Source of the DNA: Anadara kagoshimensis
Lineage: Eukaryota; Mollusca; Bivalvia; Arcoida; Arcidae
DNA length: 64,000 nucleotides
Assembly (NCBI GenBank): GCA_021292105.1
Contig: CM037863.1
Location: forward strand, 4,344,056-4,408,055
Direction of reading: 5' to 3'
Below the pieces are notes generated by a model, which worked only from the letters and a program-made list of their open reading frames with translations, was not told where the DNA came from and ran no database searches. Below, in pieces: positions 1 to 11,300 of this stretch; position 1 is the first letter of the stretch; every line of letters starts with the position of its first letter. Both the position numbers and the translations under genes were made by a program.

Positions 1-706
1 AGTTACACCATAAGCAGGAGAAGCAGGTATATTGCTGCACAAATAAGGAAAGTTGACAATAGAAAAATTGAAGTCATCACGTTTGTCATAAAGTTTCAAT
101 TTCCTTTATACCAATTGTTAATCATTTATATAATAACGTTTGGTTGTATGTGAATGCTGTTTTTCGTTATATCAGCAATATTTCAGTTATTAAAGATTAG
201 ACGTCTCTTATATTAATCTCAACACAATCTCATTTGGCGATAAAGATAACAAATCATTGTTTCATTAAATTGTAGCTTTTACAATTTTTTTCATAGTTCC
301 AGTATTGGAAACAGGCTGTACCATATATAGTCAAAAAAACATACCAAACTTACTTCGTTGTTTGCCGTATTAACTGTGTAACAATTACATTATAGGAAAG
401 GAACAACGAGTATATTGCTGCATGCATTAATTTACTAGTAATTTGAAAACGTTGATTTTACTTTGTTGATTATCGTAAACAACGATTCTTCCCATTTTGA
501 CCGTCTTTATAATAAAAAAGTTCAAATTGCAAAATGTTGAACCCAATGCAACAATGGCAATTTTAATGGTTGAAATGAATCATTAATCACTTCTTTTAAG
601 AAGTAGCAACATGGATGTAAACAAGGCAAGGCATAGAAAAGAAAAAACAGCACGGGTAATAAAATTTCCTGTAGTCAATTTATTATGTGTTATGTTTTAT
701 TTTCAG
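1..706. other. Upstream or intronic sequence, no exon seen
   Basis: This stretch precedes the first recognisable exon of gene A. The first 50 bases and the stretch around 405-435 resemble the outer part of the dispersed repeat DR-1 (compare 33,200-33,245). I found no counterpart of the first gene B exon (8326-8479) here, so the start of gene A probably lies before the window. Confidence 0.5.
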
Positions 707-1605
707 ATTATAAGAATTCATAACATTTTTAAACAACGACGAGTTAAAGCTGAACTTGTACACGGACATGGAGCTGACCCGGAAGGATATCAAATAAGCA
801 TTCCATTAGACTACAAAGCAAAGTTCTTTGAAGTTAAACATTTAGATTTTCACAAACGTAAGTTTAAAGTGAGAACATTGGTACAGCAATGCACTATTAT
901 TTAAGAATGCATGGTTTGGTTTCAAATACTGTATAATAACAAGTCATGTTATACACTTCCACACTTACACAGTGTCTCTCATTTTCACCCGGCCTCACTT
1001 CCTTGTTGGATTGTTACGTGATCAACTCAATTTGACAGTTTCAAAGTTTTTACCTTGGCTAGAATTCCGTTTTGGACAGCCTTGATTAGTATGTTTGCTT
1101 TTTATTCATACATGTGGTTAATATATAGATGCGTATATTTAACAACTGAATGGTCATGTGCAGCTGAACGGGTGTTTATGTCCGACTTTTTACTTATATC
1201 TAGACAGTCAGTTTTGGAACGGATACTAGATTACCTGAAAAAGCAACAACAGAACTTTAAGAATCAGTCGCATCATTTATTTAAATATCACTAGAGTGGA
1301 AGACATTTATATACTAATAGCGTCCAATTTTTAGTGTACAGGTTGTGCCCTGTGGTCTACAGATTGTTTGTTAAAAAGATGTATTATAAACACAAGAAGT
1401 ATTTTGTCTATCAAAACCTTCCCCAAACGACGTTTGCGGCATATAGTGTTTCTTCATTTCAAGCACCATTATTTTGTTCGTATGTTTTATCGACAATTAA
1501 TTATTTTTATTTATTGTCTTTATTTCATATTCAATATATATACATAACACAAAAAAACGATAATACAACAATGCAAATATTTGATTAACATATATACTGA
1601 ATAGT

Positions 1606-1647
<42 letters not shown>

Positions 1648-4600
1648 TTTTCACACTATGATACAAGATTGTTCTTTGTGTTCTATATAACAATTCGTTT
1701 CCTCGAAAATTATTACCCAGATCTTGAATTTGAGTGATATAGACGTACTATTGACTATTCATATTTTGATGAAGCACATGGTGGTAGGATTTTCCATTTT
1801 GTTGTTTTTTTCGGAAAAAACCGTTTCAAACGCACATAAAGTTGAATAGTTATAACTTGATGTATTTCTATTTCAGCAAAGGAACGAACGTTATCAGAAA
1901 TACTTAAAAAACATAAAATAACACATCATCCGGAAGTTAAGTTTGCTGAAGTAGAGGAAAGCTTTATCCTGAAGTTGGACCCCAAACTACGAAAATCATT
2001 CACAAATAGTCACTTTAAGCTGTTAGAGGAATATGAGGAGATTTATTTACTAGGAAATCCAATATCGGAAGGTACAGTCCAACCTGCCTTAAAGGCCACC
2101 TCTATAATAAGGACCGCCTGCTTATAAAGGCCAGTAGAATTGTATCCCAATTGTTCTTTGTTCATATTATTTGAACCTGTATATAACGACCACCTCTCTA
2201 TAAGGATCACCTGCTTTTAAAGGCCAGTAGAATTGTATCCCAATTGTTCTTTATTCGTATTATTTGAACCTGTATATAACGATACCTCTATATAAGGACC
2301 ACCTGCTTATAAAGGCCAGTAGAATTGTATCCCAATTGTTCTTTATCCATATTATTTGAACCTGAATATAAAGGCCACCTGCCCCTAAAAGACCAGTTCT
2401 ACTACTTTTATAGACAGGTTTGACTGTATATCATATTTGTATTCAGTTTCTGTAATATTTTTGTCCACAAATAGTTTTCAAAAAAGGTAATCAATCAATA
2501 TAAATCAATTTGATATTCAATCATCGTTCATTTTACAACGACAACTGCGATAGCTCATTTGGTAGAGTGCTCGATCCGTAAGTGAAACTTGAACTTGGTT
2601 AGTGACAGTTTTTTGGCCAAGCACTAAGCATTATGGAATAAAAGTTACAGTTATTTCAGATAGGAACTTAAAATAAACGAGGTACCGTGTCACAGGAGGC
2701 GTGACGCGATAAAAACCCGTAAAAACCCATCAGTGCAACACACATGCAAAATTTCTGCATCTTCGCCTATAGCTGTCGACGTCTCGATATAAGCGAAATA
2801 TATTTGACTAGGATATTTAAGAACATTACTCAACTCGTCATGTTACAACGTATCGACAATTTAGGCTTTATCAAGTACCTATATACACCTAGTTACAAGG
2901 GAAAACTGTGATACAGTCAAACCCTTGTAAACAGAAGTACAGTGTGATAAGAATGTGAATTTGGAAATATATCTATGTAAATGACGAAACGATGTCAAGT
3001 GAGTAATAGCAGAATATTTAAATACTGTAAGTGTATTTATTTTCGAGGTGTACGTATTTTTGCTTATTTGGCCGTCGTTTGTTCGCGAAAATTCATATCT
3101 AGCGAAAATCAAATTATGATAATTTTGTTATAGTTAATATTTAAAAAACGCGAAAATTTAACAATCCGGAAACGTTAATTGATAATTAAACCTAATTTAC
3201 AACACCTGTGAGTAATATTCATTTTTTTTTATAAATTATATAGTTTCTATGGTTATTGTTAGAATTACACGTGGCAGCTGTAGCTAGTGAAACAGGAGGA
3301 GGTTACCCTTCCGGAGCACCCGATATCACCCGGTGGCAGTTCACGTTTTAAACTATTTTTCCAGTTTTGGGATTGAGATTAAGAAATGGATTCGTATGTT
3401 TGTTTGTGATACTCTAGTGCATAAGTAATAAGAACAAGTAGTTGGAAATTACAAACAAAAACACCAACAGAAGGAAATAAAAACAAATAACATTAAAAGG
3501 AAGAAATAGATAAAAAAGGATTTTAAAACGGAAGAAATACTTGTCATTTCACAAGAAATGACGAAGGAAAAGAGAAGAACATATTAGTAAACTTCATACT
3601 TTTGTCAGGCTCTTGAATAAATGTCAAATGATAAGGTTATAGCACTTATGAATTTATTTTGCAATTGATTTTGTTTTGAAATGGCATTCATAGTCAATAT
3701 GAATTCCAAACCTTTACACGACATACCGATCATAATGCGCGATATATTAGAAGGAAATACGCAGAGGTAATGAAAATACATGTATATGAATTGAACTTTG
3801 AAACGAATGATAGAATTTTTATTTTTTATTTTAGGTTGTTTGTTTGCACGAGTGATGTCAGTACCTATAAGTTTACAAGATCTAAAGTTGTCTATTATAT
3901 CCGGAATAAAAGGATGTTCTGAGGAATCATGGGAAGAATACCAGGCGGAAATGACAGAGACAGTGAATCAAAATGTCAATTTTGACGGCAGCTATGGGAA
4001 TGAAAGTATGTTAATACAAGATTATTCGCTGTCATGCGTTGGAATACCTCTTTGTTTCACAATTAATAAGCTATGGTATAGCCTGTTCTCACTAGATGAA
4101 CTTTATATAACGACGACTGTGGCTGACAAATGACTTCATGTTACAGGAATTATACAAATCCTTCCTTATGAAAGCCTTGAAACGTTTTATGGCCACCGTC
4201 ACAATATTGTCCATAAGTATTATGTTTTTGTTTCCAATATTACTCTGGGATATATTTGATAGTCCCATGTTCCTTCAATTCAAAATTATATTACACACAT
4301 GACAGGTGTATCTAACAGGAACAAAACAGGAGATGCTTATTTTTCTGGAAAACCTAGTCTCATTTCTTTGTCGGAGAAGTTCACGTGTTTAACTTAAATT
4401 ACCAGCTTCAAAGTTTTTATTTTGCTTTGGAGTTTTGGTTTCGACATGGATTGGTATGTTTGATTTTCATTAAACAAGGTCAGGTTGCAACATGAACGTC
4501 CTTTAAATGTTTTTGGTACAGTTACAAGTTAATTTTATTATAATCTTCCTAATAAGTTTAACAAATAATTATACAGGTTGATTGAAAAATGAAAATTTTG

Positions 4601-5597
4601 GGTAGTCTATAATCAACATTTTTGGCTTGTTTCCATTTTTTGTATAGTAATACGTGTTTACTTTCTGTTACATTTGGTTTTTTTCTATGCTACCTTAACT
4701 ACACAAGAAAAAGTTAAAGCAACCAAAAAACATAAATAATTCACCGACATAGTCAAAAATGTGTTTTTCCCATAGGGTTCAATGTTAAACTATCTTCTTC
4801 CCTGGCCGCCATGTTTTTCGGCGGATCAGAAAAATTTAGGCAATCTAAGTAAAGGACCTTTTATACATTATTCCTGTAAAGTTTGGTTCAATTTGCTTCA
4901 GTCATTTCTGAGGACATAGTCAATCAAATTAAATCCGACACTTTAAATTGCAAATGGCTTATCGTGACAAAAATACATATTTCTTAGTGGTTAAAATGAA
5001 TAAAACATATAAAATAACACAAACCATTTAATAAATTAAAGGTTGCTTAAATGCACAAATTAGTATAGAAGAATTTTTTTTTATTAAATGCAAAAATTTG
5101 ATCTGAAAATAATGCAGCAGTCGACTAAATTAAGAACGCAAGATAGCACCAAAAATGGTATAGATAAGCATGACATGTATAAGTACGTTTGTTTTTTTGT
5201 TACACGTTAAAGTTTTATAATATTGTTTGTTTCAGACATAGCTGTTTATACCAAGCAGAAAAACACGTCAGTTTCATATTTAACCTATCTCTCACAACCG
5301 GATATTAATTGTGAAAACCCTAAAACAAATGACGACGGTGAAAGAAAAATGACAGAAAAGAGATTAGATACGCCATTTGATGACATTTGTTTATACAAGC
5401 CACATGCATTGTTGAATAGATTTAACTCTGTCACTGACACTACTGAAGAGATTGAAAGCGCGAAGCACGACCATAGTGAGAAAAAATCTACAAATAAAAG
5501 CAATAACAGCGTCGAGGCGGAGCAAAACAATTGTGGAAATGCAGCTACCAGTTCCCTGTCGACGAAAGTGGACACAAAGCAAGAATCAGATAGGTAA
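707..5597 (+). CDS. Gene A: CABIT-like (Themis-type) protein, 5' partial, four exons
   Basis: Exons 707-857, 1877-2071, 3835-4005 and 5236-5597 are each bounded by AG and GT and join without a frame break (phases 0, then 1, 1, 1), giving about 292 residues before a TAA at 5595-5597. Exon 1 reads IIRIHNIF..RRVKAEL...ISIPLDYKAKF, exon 2 LSEILKKHKI...YLLGNPISEG, exon 3 VPISLQDLKLSIISG, and exon 4 is polar and acidic with ICLYKPHALL. The pattern 'entry strand, basic turn, sIPl.y..F' followed by 'selL...lP' resembles CABIT modules of Themis/GAREM signalling adaptors. That is family recognition by eye, not a search. The order suggests the end of one CABIT unit followed by a second, then a disordered tail. 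Every exon has a match in gene B, so this is a tandem duplicate. The final stop overlaps a good donor (AG|GTAAGA, 5594), so the tail could alternatively be spliced onward. The first exon is missing from the window. Confidence 0.6.
955..1110 (-). repeat. DR-1 dispersed repeat fragment
   Basis: In reverse orientation this shows the DR-1 landmarks: a CCCGGCCTCACTTCC-like block, then CAGTTTCAAAGTTTTTAC, then a degraded terminal segment near GATTAGTATGTTTG. It lies in the first intron of gene A. Confidence 0.5.
1611..1645. repeat. (GA)n microsatellite
   Basis: An uninterrupted AG dinucleotide run of about 17 units in the first intron of gene A. Confidence 0.95.
2073..2428. mobile_element. MITE with ACAGTCCAACCTG-type inverted ends, TA flanked
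   Basis: The left end (from 2075) reads ACAGTCCAACCTGCCT and the right end is AGACAGGTTTGACTGT (to 2426), its inverted counterpart, both flanked by TA. The inside holds three to four diverged copies of a unit of about 95 bp (TATAAGGACCACCTGC...AGGCCAGTAGAATTGTATCCCAATTG). Related copies are at 5640-5721, 12,750-12,935 and 23,915-24,735. The TA duplication and end type suggest a Tc1/mariner-mobilised MITE. It starts one base after the last base of gene A exon 2, so its edge supplies the intron donor. Confidence 0.7.
2543..2815 (+). repeat. tRNA-derived SINE, plus strand, degraded
   Basis: A tRNA-like head is visible from 2545 (A-box-like TAGCTCATTTGGTAGAGTGC), but the B-box region is lost. 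The body (GCATTATGGAATAAAAGT..., GCAACACACATGCAAAATTTC) matches, in reverse, the SINEs at 13,095-13,440 and 14,056-14,400, and the headless copy at 23,160-23,395. Copies in this window end in a CGATATAAG..AATATTT-type tail. Confidence 0.65.
3262..3415 (-). repeat. DR-1 dispersed repeat fragment
   Basis: Reverse copy with CAGCTGTAGCTAG, an AACAGGAGG block, CTTCCGGAGCACCCG and a terminal segment ending GTATGTTTGTTTGTGAT. It lies in gene A intron 2, upstream of exon 3. Confidence 0.6.
4140..4480 (-). repeat. DR-1 dispersed repeat, longer copy
   Basis: This copy runs from the 'TTTTATGGCC' block through the TTTGATAG/ATGTTCCTTC block, a CAGGAGATGC block and TTCACGTGTTTAAC to the terminal GACATGGATTGGTATGTTTG segment. 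It begins just after the gene A exon 3 donor. The region 4480-5235 shows nothing else I can name. Confidence 0.65.
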
Positions 5598-5639
5598 GAT
5601 TTTTCTTGTAAAAAAACCCCATCAGATTAGACATATATT

Positions 5640-5721
5640 TACAGCCCAACCTGTCTTAACGGTCACCTCTATATAAGGGTCACCTGTTTATAAAGGTCAG
5701 GCAAAGGCAGGTTGGACTGTA
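5640..5721. mobile_element. Short MITE of the ACAGTCCAACCTG family
   Basis: About 82 bp with ends TACAGCCCAACCTGTC and GGCAGGTTGGACTGTA. It is a deleted relative of the element at 2073-2428, just downstream of the gene A stop. Confidence 0.65.
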
Positions 5722-6389
5722 TTTTAAAATTCGCGACTTTAAATGTACACGGGAATCCATGAAGACAACAACACGACGTTCTAAATAGCTAATGTCTGAA
5801 CAACGGTTTTTAGCATTTAAATGAGAAAAATATGATGAATTGCTAAACTCTGCTGCGGTATTATTCATTGGTAAATGTTTGTTATCACATATAAAGACAT
5901 TGTGGGTATAACAACCGATGATTAACATGCTCCTTATCATATTATATCATTATTATGATTTAATAATAAATTCTGAAATGGAGTTGAAACTGAAAGGAAC
6001 AATATTGTACATTTCTAAATAATCTAGTGTCTTGATAAAGGCTGTAAAGCCGAAATTTTGACTAAGAGCTAATTTTATATCCTCTTTTTCATATTATATC
6101 ATTAAACAAGGAGTATAACTGTAATAAAGTGTCACATCTGCAACAACTTCAAAATCATATCACAAAATACAAACGTATAGGTACAAAGCATAGCAAAAAT
6201 AGAGAGTCCTTCAATCTTTATTTGAATAATCAAAATGAATAAAGAATGTGCAAACTACCAACATGTTGTTTTATAGAGCTTGTGTGAAATGCAAACCCCG
6301 GTTTAAATTATGAATGGTTAGGTAAGTGAATGGCGTCTTTTTCTAAAAAACTATTATGGCAAATGTCTAACAATGGTATATTTTTACTT

Positions 6390-6490
6390 ACATACTATAC
6401 CAGTTTTAATTTTACAGCATTAGCGGCCGTTTCGGAATACAATTCCTCATCAGTAGTGCTTGGACCAAAATTATGAAATCAAAATTATTT
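6390..6490 (+). repeat. DR-2 dispersed repeat
   Basis: Landmarks are TATACCAGTTTTAATTTTAC, GGCCGTTTCGGAATACAATT and CCTCATCAGTAGTGCTTGG. The same sequence occurs at 27,909-27,995 and 28,247-28,312, flanks the Ngaro-like insertion at 17,652-17,700 and 22,454-22,490, and occurs in reverse at 9620-9712 and 34,281-34,340. Its nature is unknown. Confidence 0.7.
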
Positions 6491-6621
6491 TAAAGATGTT
6501 TATTTGTATATATGAGAAATACAAGATTGTAAACACAAAGGAGGGATACGAATTTTAAACTTTATTTGTTATGATTTAATGTTAATTTTTATGTCAAATT
6601 ATAGTATATTATGAAGAGATT

Positions 6622-6765
6622 CTATTACGAGTTTTAGACCGAGATAAGGCATTGTAATCGAGTGGTCAGATATTTTGATCTCAGACGATGCTCCGCCGCG
6701 TTTGAGGTAAAAATATCTGACCTCGAAATTGGAATTTCCGTATCTCGGTCTGAAACCAGTAATTA
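6622..6765. mobile_element. Palindromic MITE-like element
   Basis: Arms ATTACGAGTTTTAGACCGAG and its near complement TCGGTCTGAAACCAGTAAT enclose an inner pair GGTCAGATATTTT / AAAATATCTGACC. The whole can fold as one hairpin. The surrounding 5722-8325 region shows no exon I can support. Confidence 0.6.
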
Positions 6766-8325
6766 ATTATAATTCTTGCATATAAATGTAGATTGTAATT
6801 ATAGGCACTATTAGGCAGGGGATTTTCTAAATGCAAAGTGAAGAATTTTCTCTCGGATGAATACCCTACATCAAGAGAAAGCAAAATTGAAAAAAACTCT
6901 TGCAGTTTGTCAATGCGATGGGTACAAATCAATAAATCATTTACTCACATTAGTCAAGTCGTTGCTAAAAATTCACATTTCTATCCAATTCATGTATTAT
7001 ATCTCCTTTTATGCACCAAAAAAGTTTTGGTTGGGTGTTTGCAGTGGTAAAATGTTGACAAAATGGCGGAGCCTTTCTTGTGACGTAATTATTACGGAAG
7101 AATTTGTCATTAACGTAGGAGCGTAAGGGGTACAATGAAGGTAAATCGAAGAGCGGATCGAGTTTAAAAATTTAATTAACGTTATTTTTATAAAGTTTTA
7201 TAATCCAGAAAGAACTTTCTATTCATCAGTTAACTAAATCAATTTTGACCATTCTAGTTACGCCAAACAATCAATCAGTTCTTCAACTGCACTAACCTAC
7301 GTGAATAGTAAACTCTTCAGTCGCCGCTACGTCACGTAGAAACTAGGTCATTGGCATTGAGACAGATTATTTGTTTTAAAGCGGATGAACATTGCATCAT
7401 TTCTGATAGTATAAACTTACTATAAACCGGTAGTAGGTAGATTGGACGAAATCTTCTTTCAGTGTTTTGTAGCTACTGATCGAATTTGGATTTTTATAAC
7501 TCTTGTAAGTCACTAATAAAAGTGGAAATATAGTCCCCGGTTGTACTGAGATACCCTGCACGTGCTCCCTATCAAGTGAGATTAATGTGTCATATATGCG
7601 AGAACCACAATGTATGATTTCCTTCCGATGTGTTCCCTCGGTGTTATACCTTCAGAAGAGTAACAATTCTTAATGTTCATATACCCCCAGAGGGTAATTT
7701 TTATTTTTTATAATACCGAAATACAGATTATCACGTTAAATAACAACTTTTCATAGTTATTTTTCTTGTACCGGATTGTCAAAGGATTATTGTCACACGC
7801 TAACCGTAATTGTGTTAACATCTAATTTGTTTTACTTGTCTTGTCATTGGATAACATGCATTGAATTGTCTATATAGATACACCGCCGTTCAAAAAAAAA
7901 TCCAAATTTATATTTGCCTTATGTTAAAATTACATTCATGGTGTCGAATTCCATTCATAGAATTGAAAAGAAAAGAATTTTTTGCAATATTTGAAAGCGA
8001 TATCTGATGATCTAGATGTATGTTAACATGTTGTATTCCTTGACAACAAATTTCTTCTTTCTTCAAATTGAGGGAAAAATTTTCTAAAAAATAAGAAAGT
8101 TATATGCTTCAAAATGAAGACACTAATTTAGCTAATTTAGCTTTTACAGAATTATCTATTTTGCAATTCAATTTGATGAAAAGTTTCAGTTTGTAAATAT
8201 TTCACCAATTTTAAACATGTACAGTGTACATGCATAGAAAGTTATGGATGGCAGTGTTTACGAGTCATATTGTATAATACCATACGCTTAATGATATCGT
8301 TACACACATTCTATATACAATTTAG

Positions 8326-11300
8326 AAACGAAAGATTTGGCATAAAGTTTACACATGAAGAAAAAGAATATTCTGTTTTGGAGTTTTACAATGCACATCA
8401 TTCTTCGTTTCCACTCCTTGTTGCTGTTGTACAAGGTCATTATGGCGATTTTGGCATGGAAACCTTGGACATAGGACAAGTAAGCAATAATATTATAGAT
8501 TTAAGTGTATTATTAACGTATTTTTATTTCGCGTGTTTTTATTTTCGAGGTATACGGAATTAAGACCTGTCCGCTTACTTAAATTTTCGCGTTTTTTATA
8601 AATATGCACTTGTACAGAATAAGCAAAATATAATTTTCTTTCGGTATTAATTTTAGCGCCAAAAGCAACGAATGCGAAATAAATAAAAATTGCGTATGGA
8701 TTGGTATATTTATTCCCCAGTGCAAATCGAAAAATCAGTTTAAATGTTCCAAAAATACAGAAAACTAGAGAAAACGACTCACCCTTGCCACGAAAACATA
8801 AAGGCATTCTCACTCTGATGTGATTTGAACCTAGGCGACAAAAAGCACTGCAATGTGAAAAACTCAAACTGTATTCATTGAAAGAAACGGAGAATCTATG
8901 AGAATAACCGTAATAACGTATATCAACTTTATCATACTATTACATCTTTTGTTTTGTAGGTTATTCGAGTTCATAGCTTTTGTACACAGAAGCGTGTGGT
9001 GGCCAAAGTTAAGGAAGGTCATAAATTGCTCGTTGGAAAGTTGTTAAGCATACCCGTGGACTACCCATTGGAATTCAATACATTTGACAATGACAGAACA
9101 CATTGTGAGTGCTAAATCTCTTATCTGTGTCTTTCATATAAAATAATCAAAACAAAACATACTAATTCATGTACAAATAAAAATAAAACCTTTAACTGAC
9201 AAATTCAGTTATAAACGTGACATTCCACTAGAAAAGCGATTTCAGGTGCTCTGGAACGGTAAGTACGTGCCTGTTTAGCTGCATCCGCCACTCATGTAGT
9301 CAATATTGGAAATTAGAGAAACATGAACTTTTAGACGTCAAAAATATTCAGGGTAATCCTGGATACAGAGATAAAAGAGCTTGTGAATATATTAGGTTGG
9401 CAGAAATCTGTGGAAAATAAAATAGAAATTTGATAGCTGGTGTTTATCATTAATGTCCTAAAATAATAATTTAAATGGACATTAAAAACACAGTTTCTAT
9501 TTATCAAAAACAAACATACTAATCCATATCCGAATCACAATCAACAAGCAAAGTAAAAACTTTGGAACTGACAAGTTAGGTTATACACGTGAACTTCCAC
9601 CAATTTCAACATCTTTAAAATATTGGAATTTCCACACTACTGATGAGGAATATTATATTCCGAAACGCCCGTCTAGTGCTGCGAAATTTAAACAACAATA
9701 ATTATTATAGATTTTACTAAAGCTCCTACTAATATAATATTATTTGGCCTGTGCACTTTAAAAAATTCACATTTCGTTTTTTCAGCCGACAAAATGTTTC
9801 TCCGAAAAATTCTCGATTCCAATCAGCTGCCTGTTGATGTAAAAATGGATCCGAGTGAACCAGATACGATTTGTTTGATTGGCCAAAGAATATTCAGATG
9901 CAGAGATGTACCTATTATGACTTTAATTGAACATATTGAAGTATTTTATTTGGTAGGAAATCCTATAGCAGACGGTAACTATTCATTTTACTGTATGTAC
10001 TTCTTTGTATCGTAATTTGCCTCCAGATTATGAAACCAAATTCAAAACCAAAAAATCATCTATGTATATTTTCATCTTAATCAAAAGCTAAGTATACTTC
10101 TGTATCCACTATTGCTAAACATGTTATAATTACAGTACAAGTGATTAATAGTGCTAGAACCATTTTTTTTCCTTGTTGAATATTATTTACCTAGCCTACA
10201 AGTACACTGTGGTCCATTAGGTGTTGAAGACGAGGAATTAAATTATGTTCAAAATAATACCATGAGCCTATAAATGAAAATTTCGCATAAAATGTATATG
10301 GTTAGTTGTTTGGTAGGCATGGTTATCATCCATCAAACATAATTCAGAAAATTGACAGATTGATGTCAAGTGCTATCAGTTTGTCTGTGGTTCAAATTTA
10401 ATTCATATTCATACATTTTCATGTTGTACACCCCATTTATTTTTGTGCAGCAAGCTAAACAGTGGTTATCTATCTATCATCAATCATTATTCAGAATTAC
10501 GCAGATTGATTGGATGTCAAGTGCTATCAGTCACAATTACTTCATATCCATACATAAGTATTCATGCTGTACACCCCATTTTTGTGCAGCTAGCTAAACA
10601 GTGGGTGCTTACAGTTCCAGAATACCCAGCCTTGGTGCTACAGCTGAATTTAAAATTTTACTTTGCTATGGGATTGTAGTTTGAACATTGATTGGTATAA
10701 TTGTTTTTATTATAAATTGCATCAAATGTAAGTATTTGGTTCGCATTAATTTTTCATTATTTAATTATACTACCCTGGGTTGTCAAAATCTCGCGCTTAG
10801 ACGGTCACGGCGCCTTTAACCGCCTTAGAATAAATTTTACTAGGGGACAGATTCTAGTGTGAAAAGAGTTCGTTTGTCTAAGGCCAGTGATTTTCTTCTT
10901 GCAATGTGGTTTCTTCCGTCACCTTTGAACTGTTTGTCTCGATATAAGTGAAATATTTTTTGATGGGAGCGTTTAACTATCCAAATTATTTTACAACTAT
11001 GTAAAACGGCTTGATTCATGGTCTTACTGATTAAAATATTATTTATTATGATCACCCGGTCTAACTTCCCTGATGAAGTTCACGTGTTAACCTAACTGGT
11101 CGTTTCACAGCTTTTCCTTTGTTTCTAGGCTGTGATTGTGATTCGGACATGAACAAGTACATTCATGTTTGTTTTTGATTTGATTTTATTTATCTAGGCT
11201 GTCTGTACTCAAGGATAGTGGAGATACCCGTGAAACTGCCAGATGTAAAGCTTTCGATTGTATCAGGGGCGGTCAATACATCTGAAAAGGCGTGGCTATC

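Noticed and set aside
611..904. 97-codon frame from an ATG at 611 as the start of gene A
   Set aside because: The part before 707 is intron-like, and an acceptor (TTTTATTTTCAG) sits at 706. The paralogous exon in gene B begins at the same residue.
3798..4133. 111-codon frame as one exon
   Set aside because: Only 3835-4005 matches gene B exon 4; both ends are splice sites, and the rest is intron.
5285..5582. Minus-strand hydrophobic frames over 5285-5582
   Set aside because: They are shadows of gene A exon 4, which has paralogue support on the plus strand.
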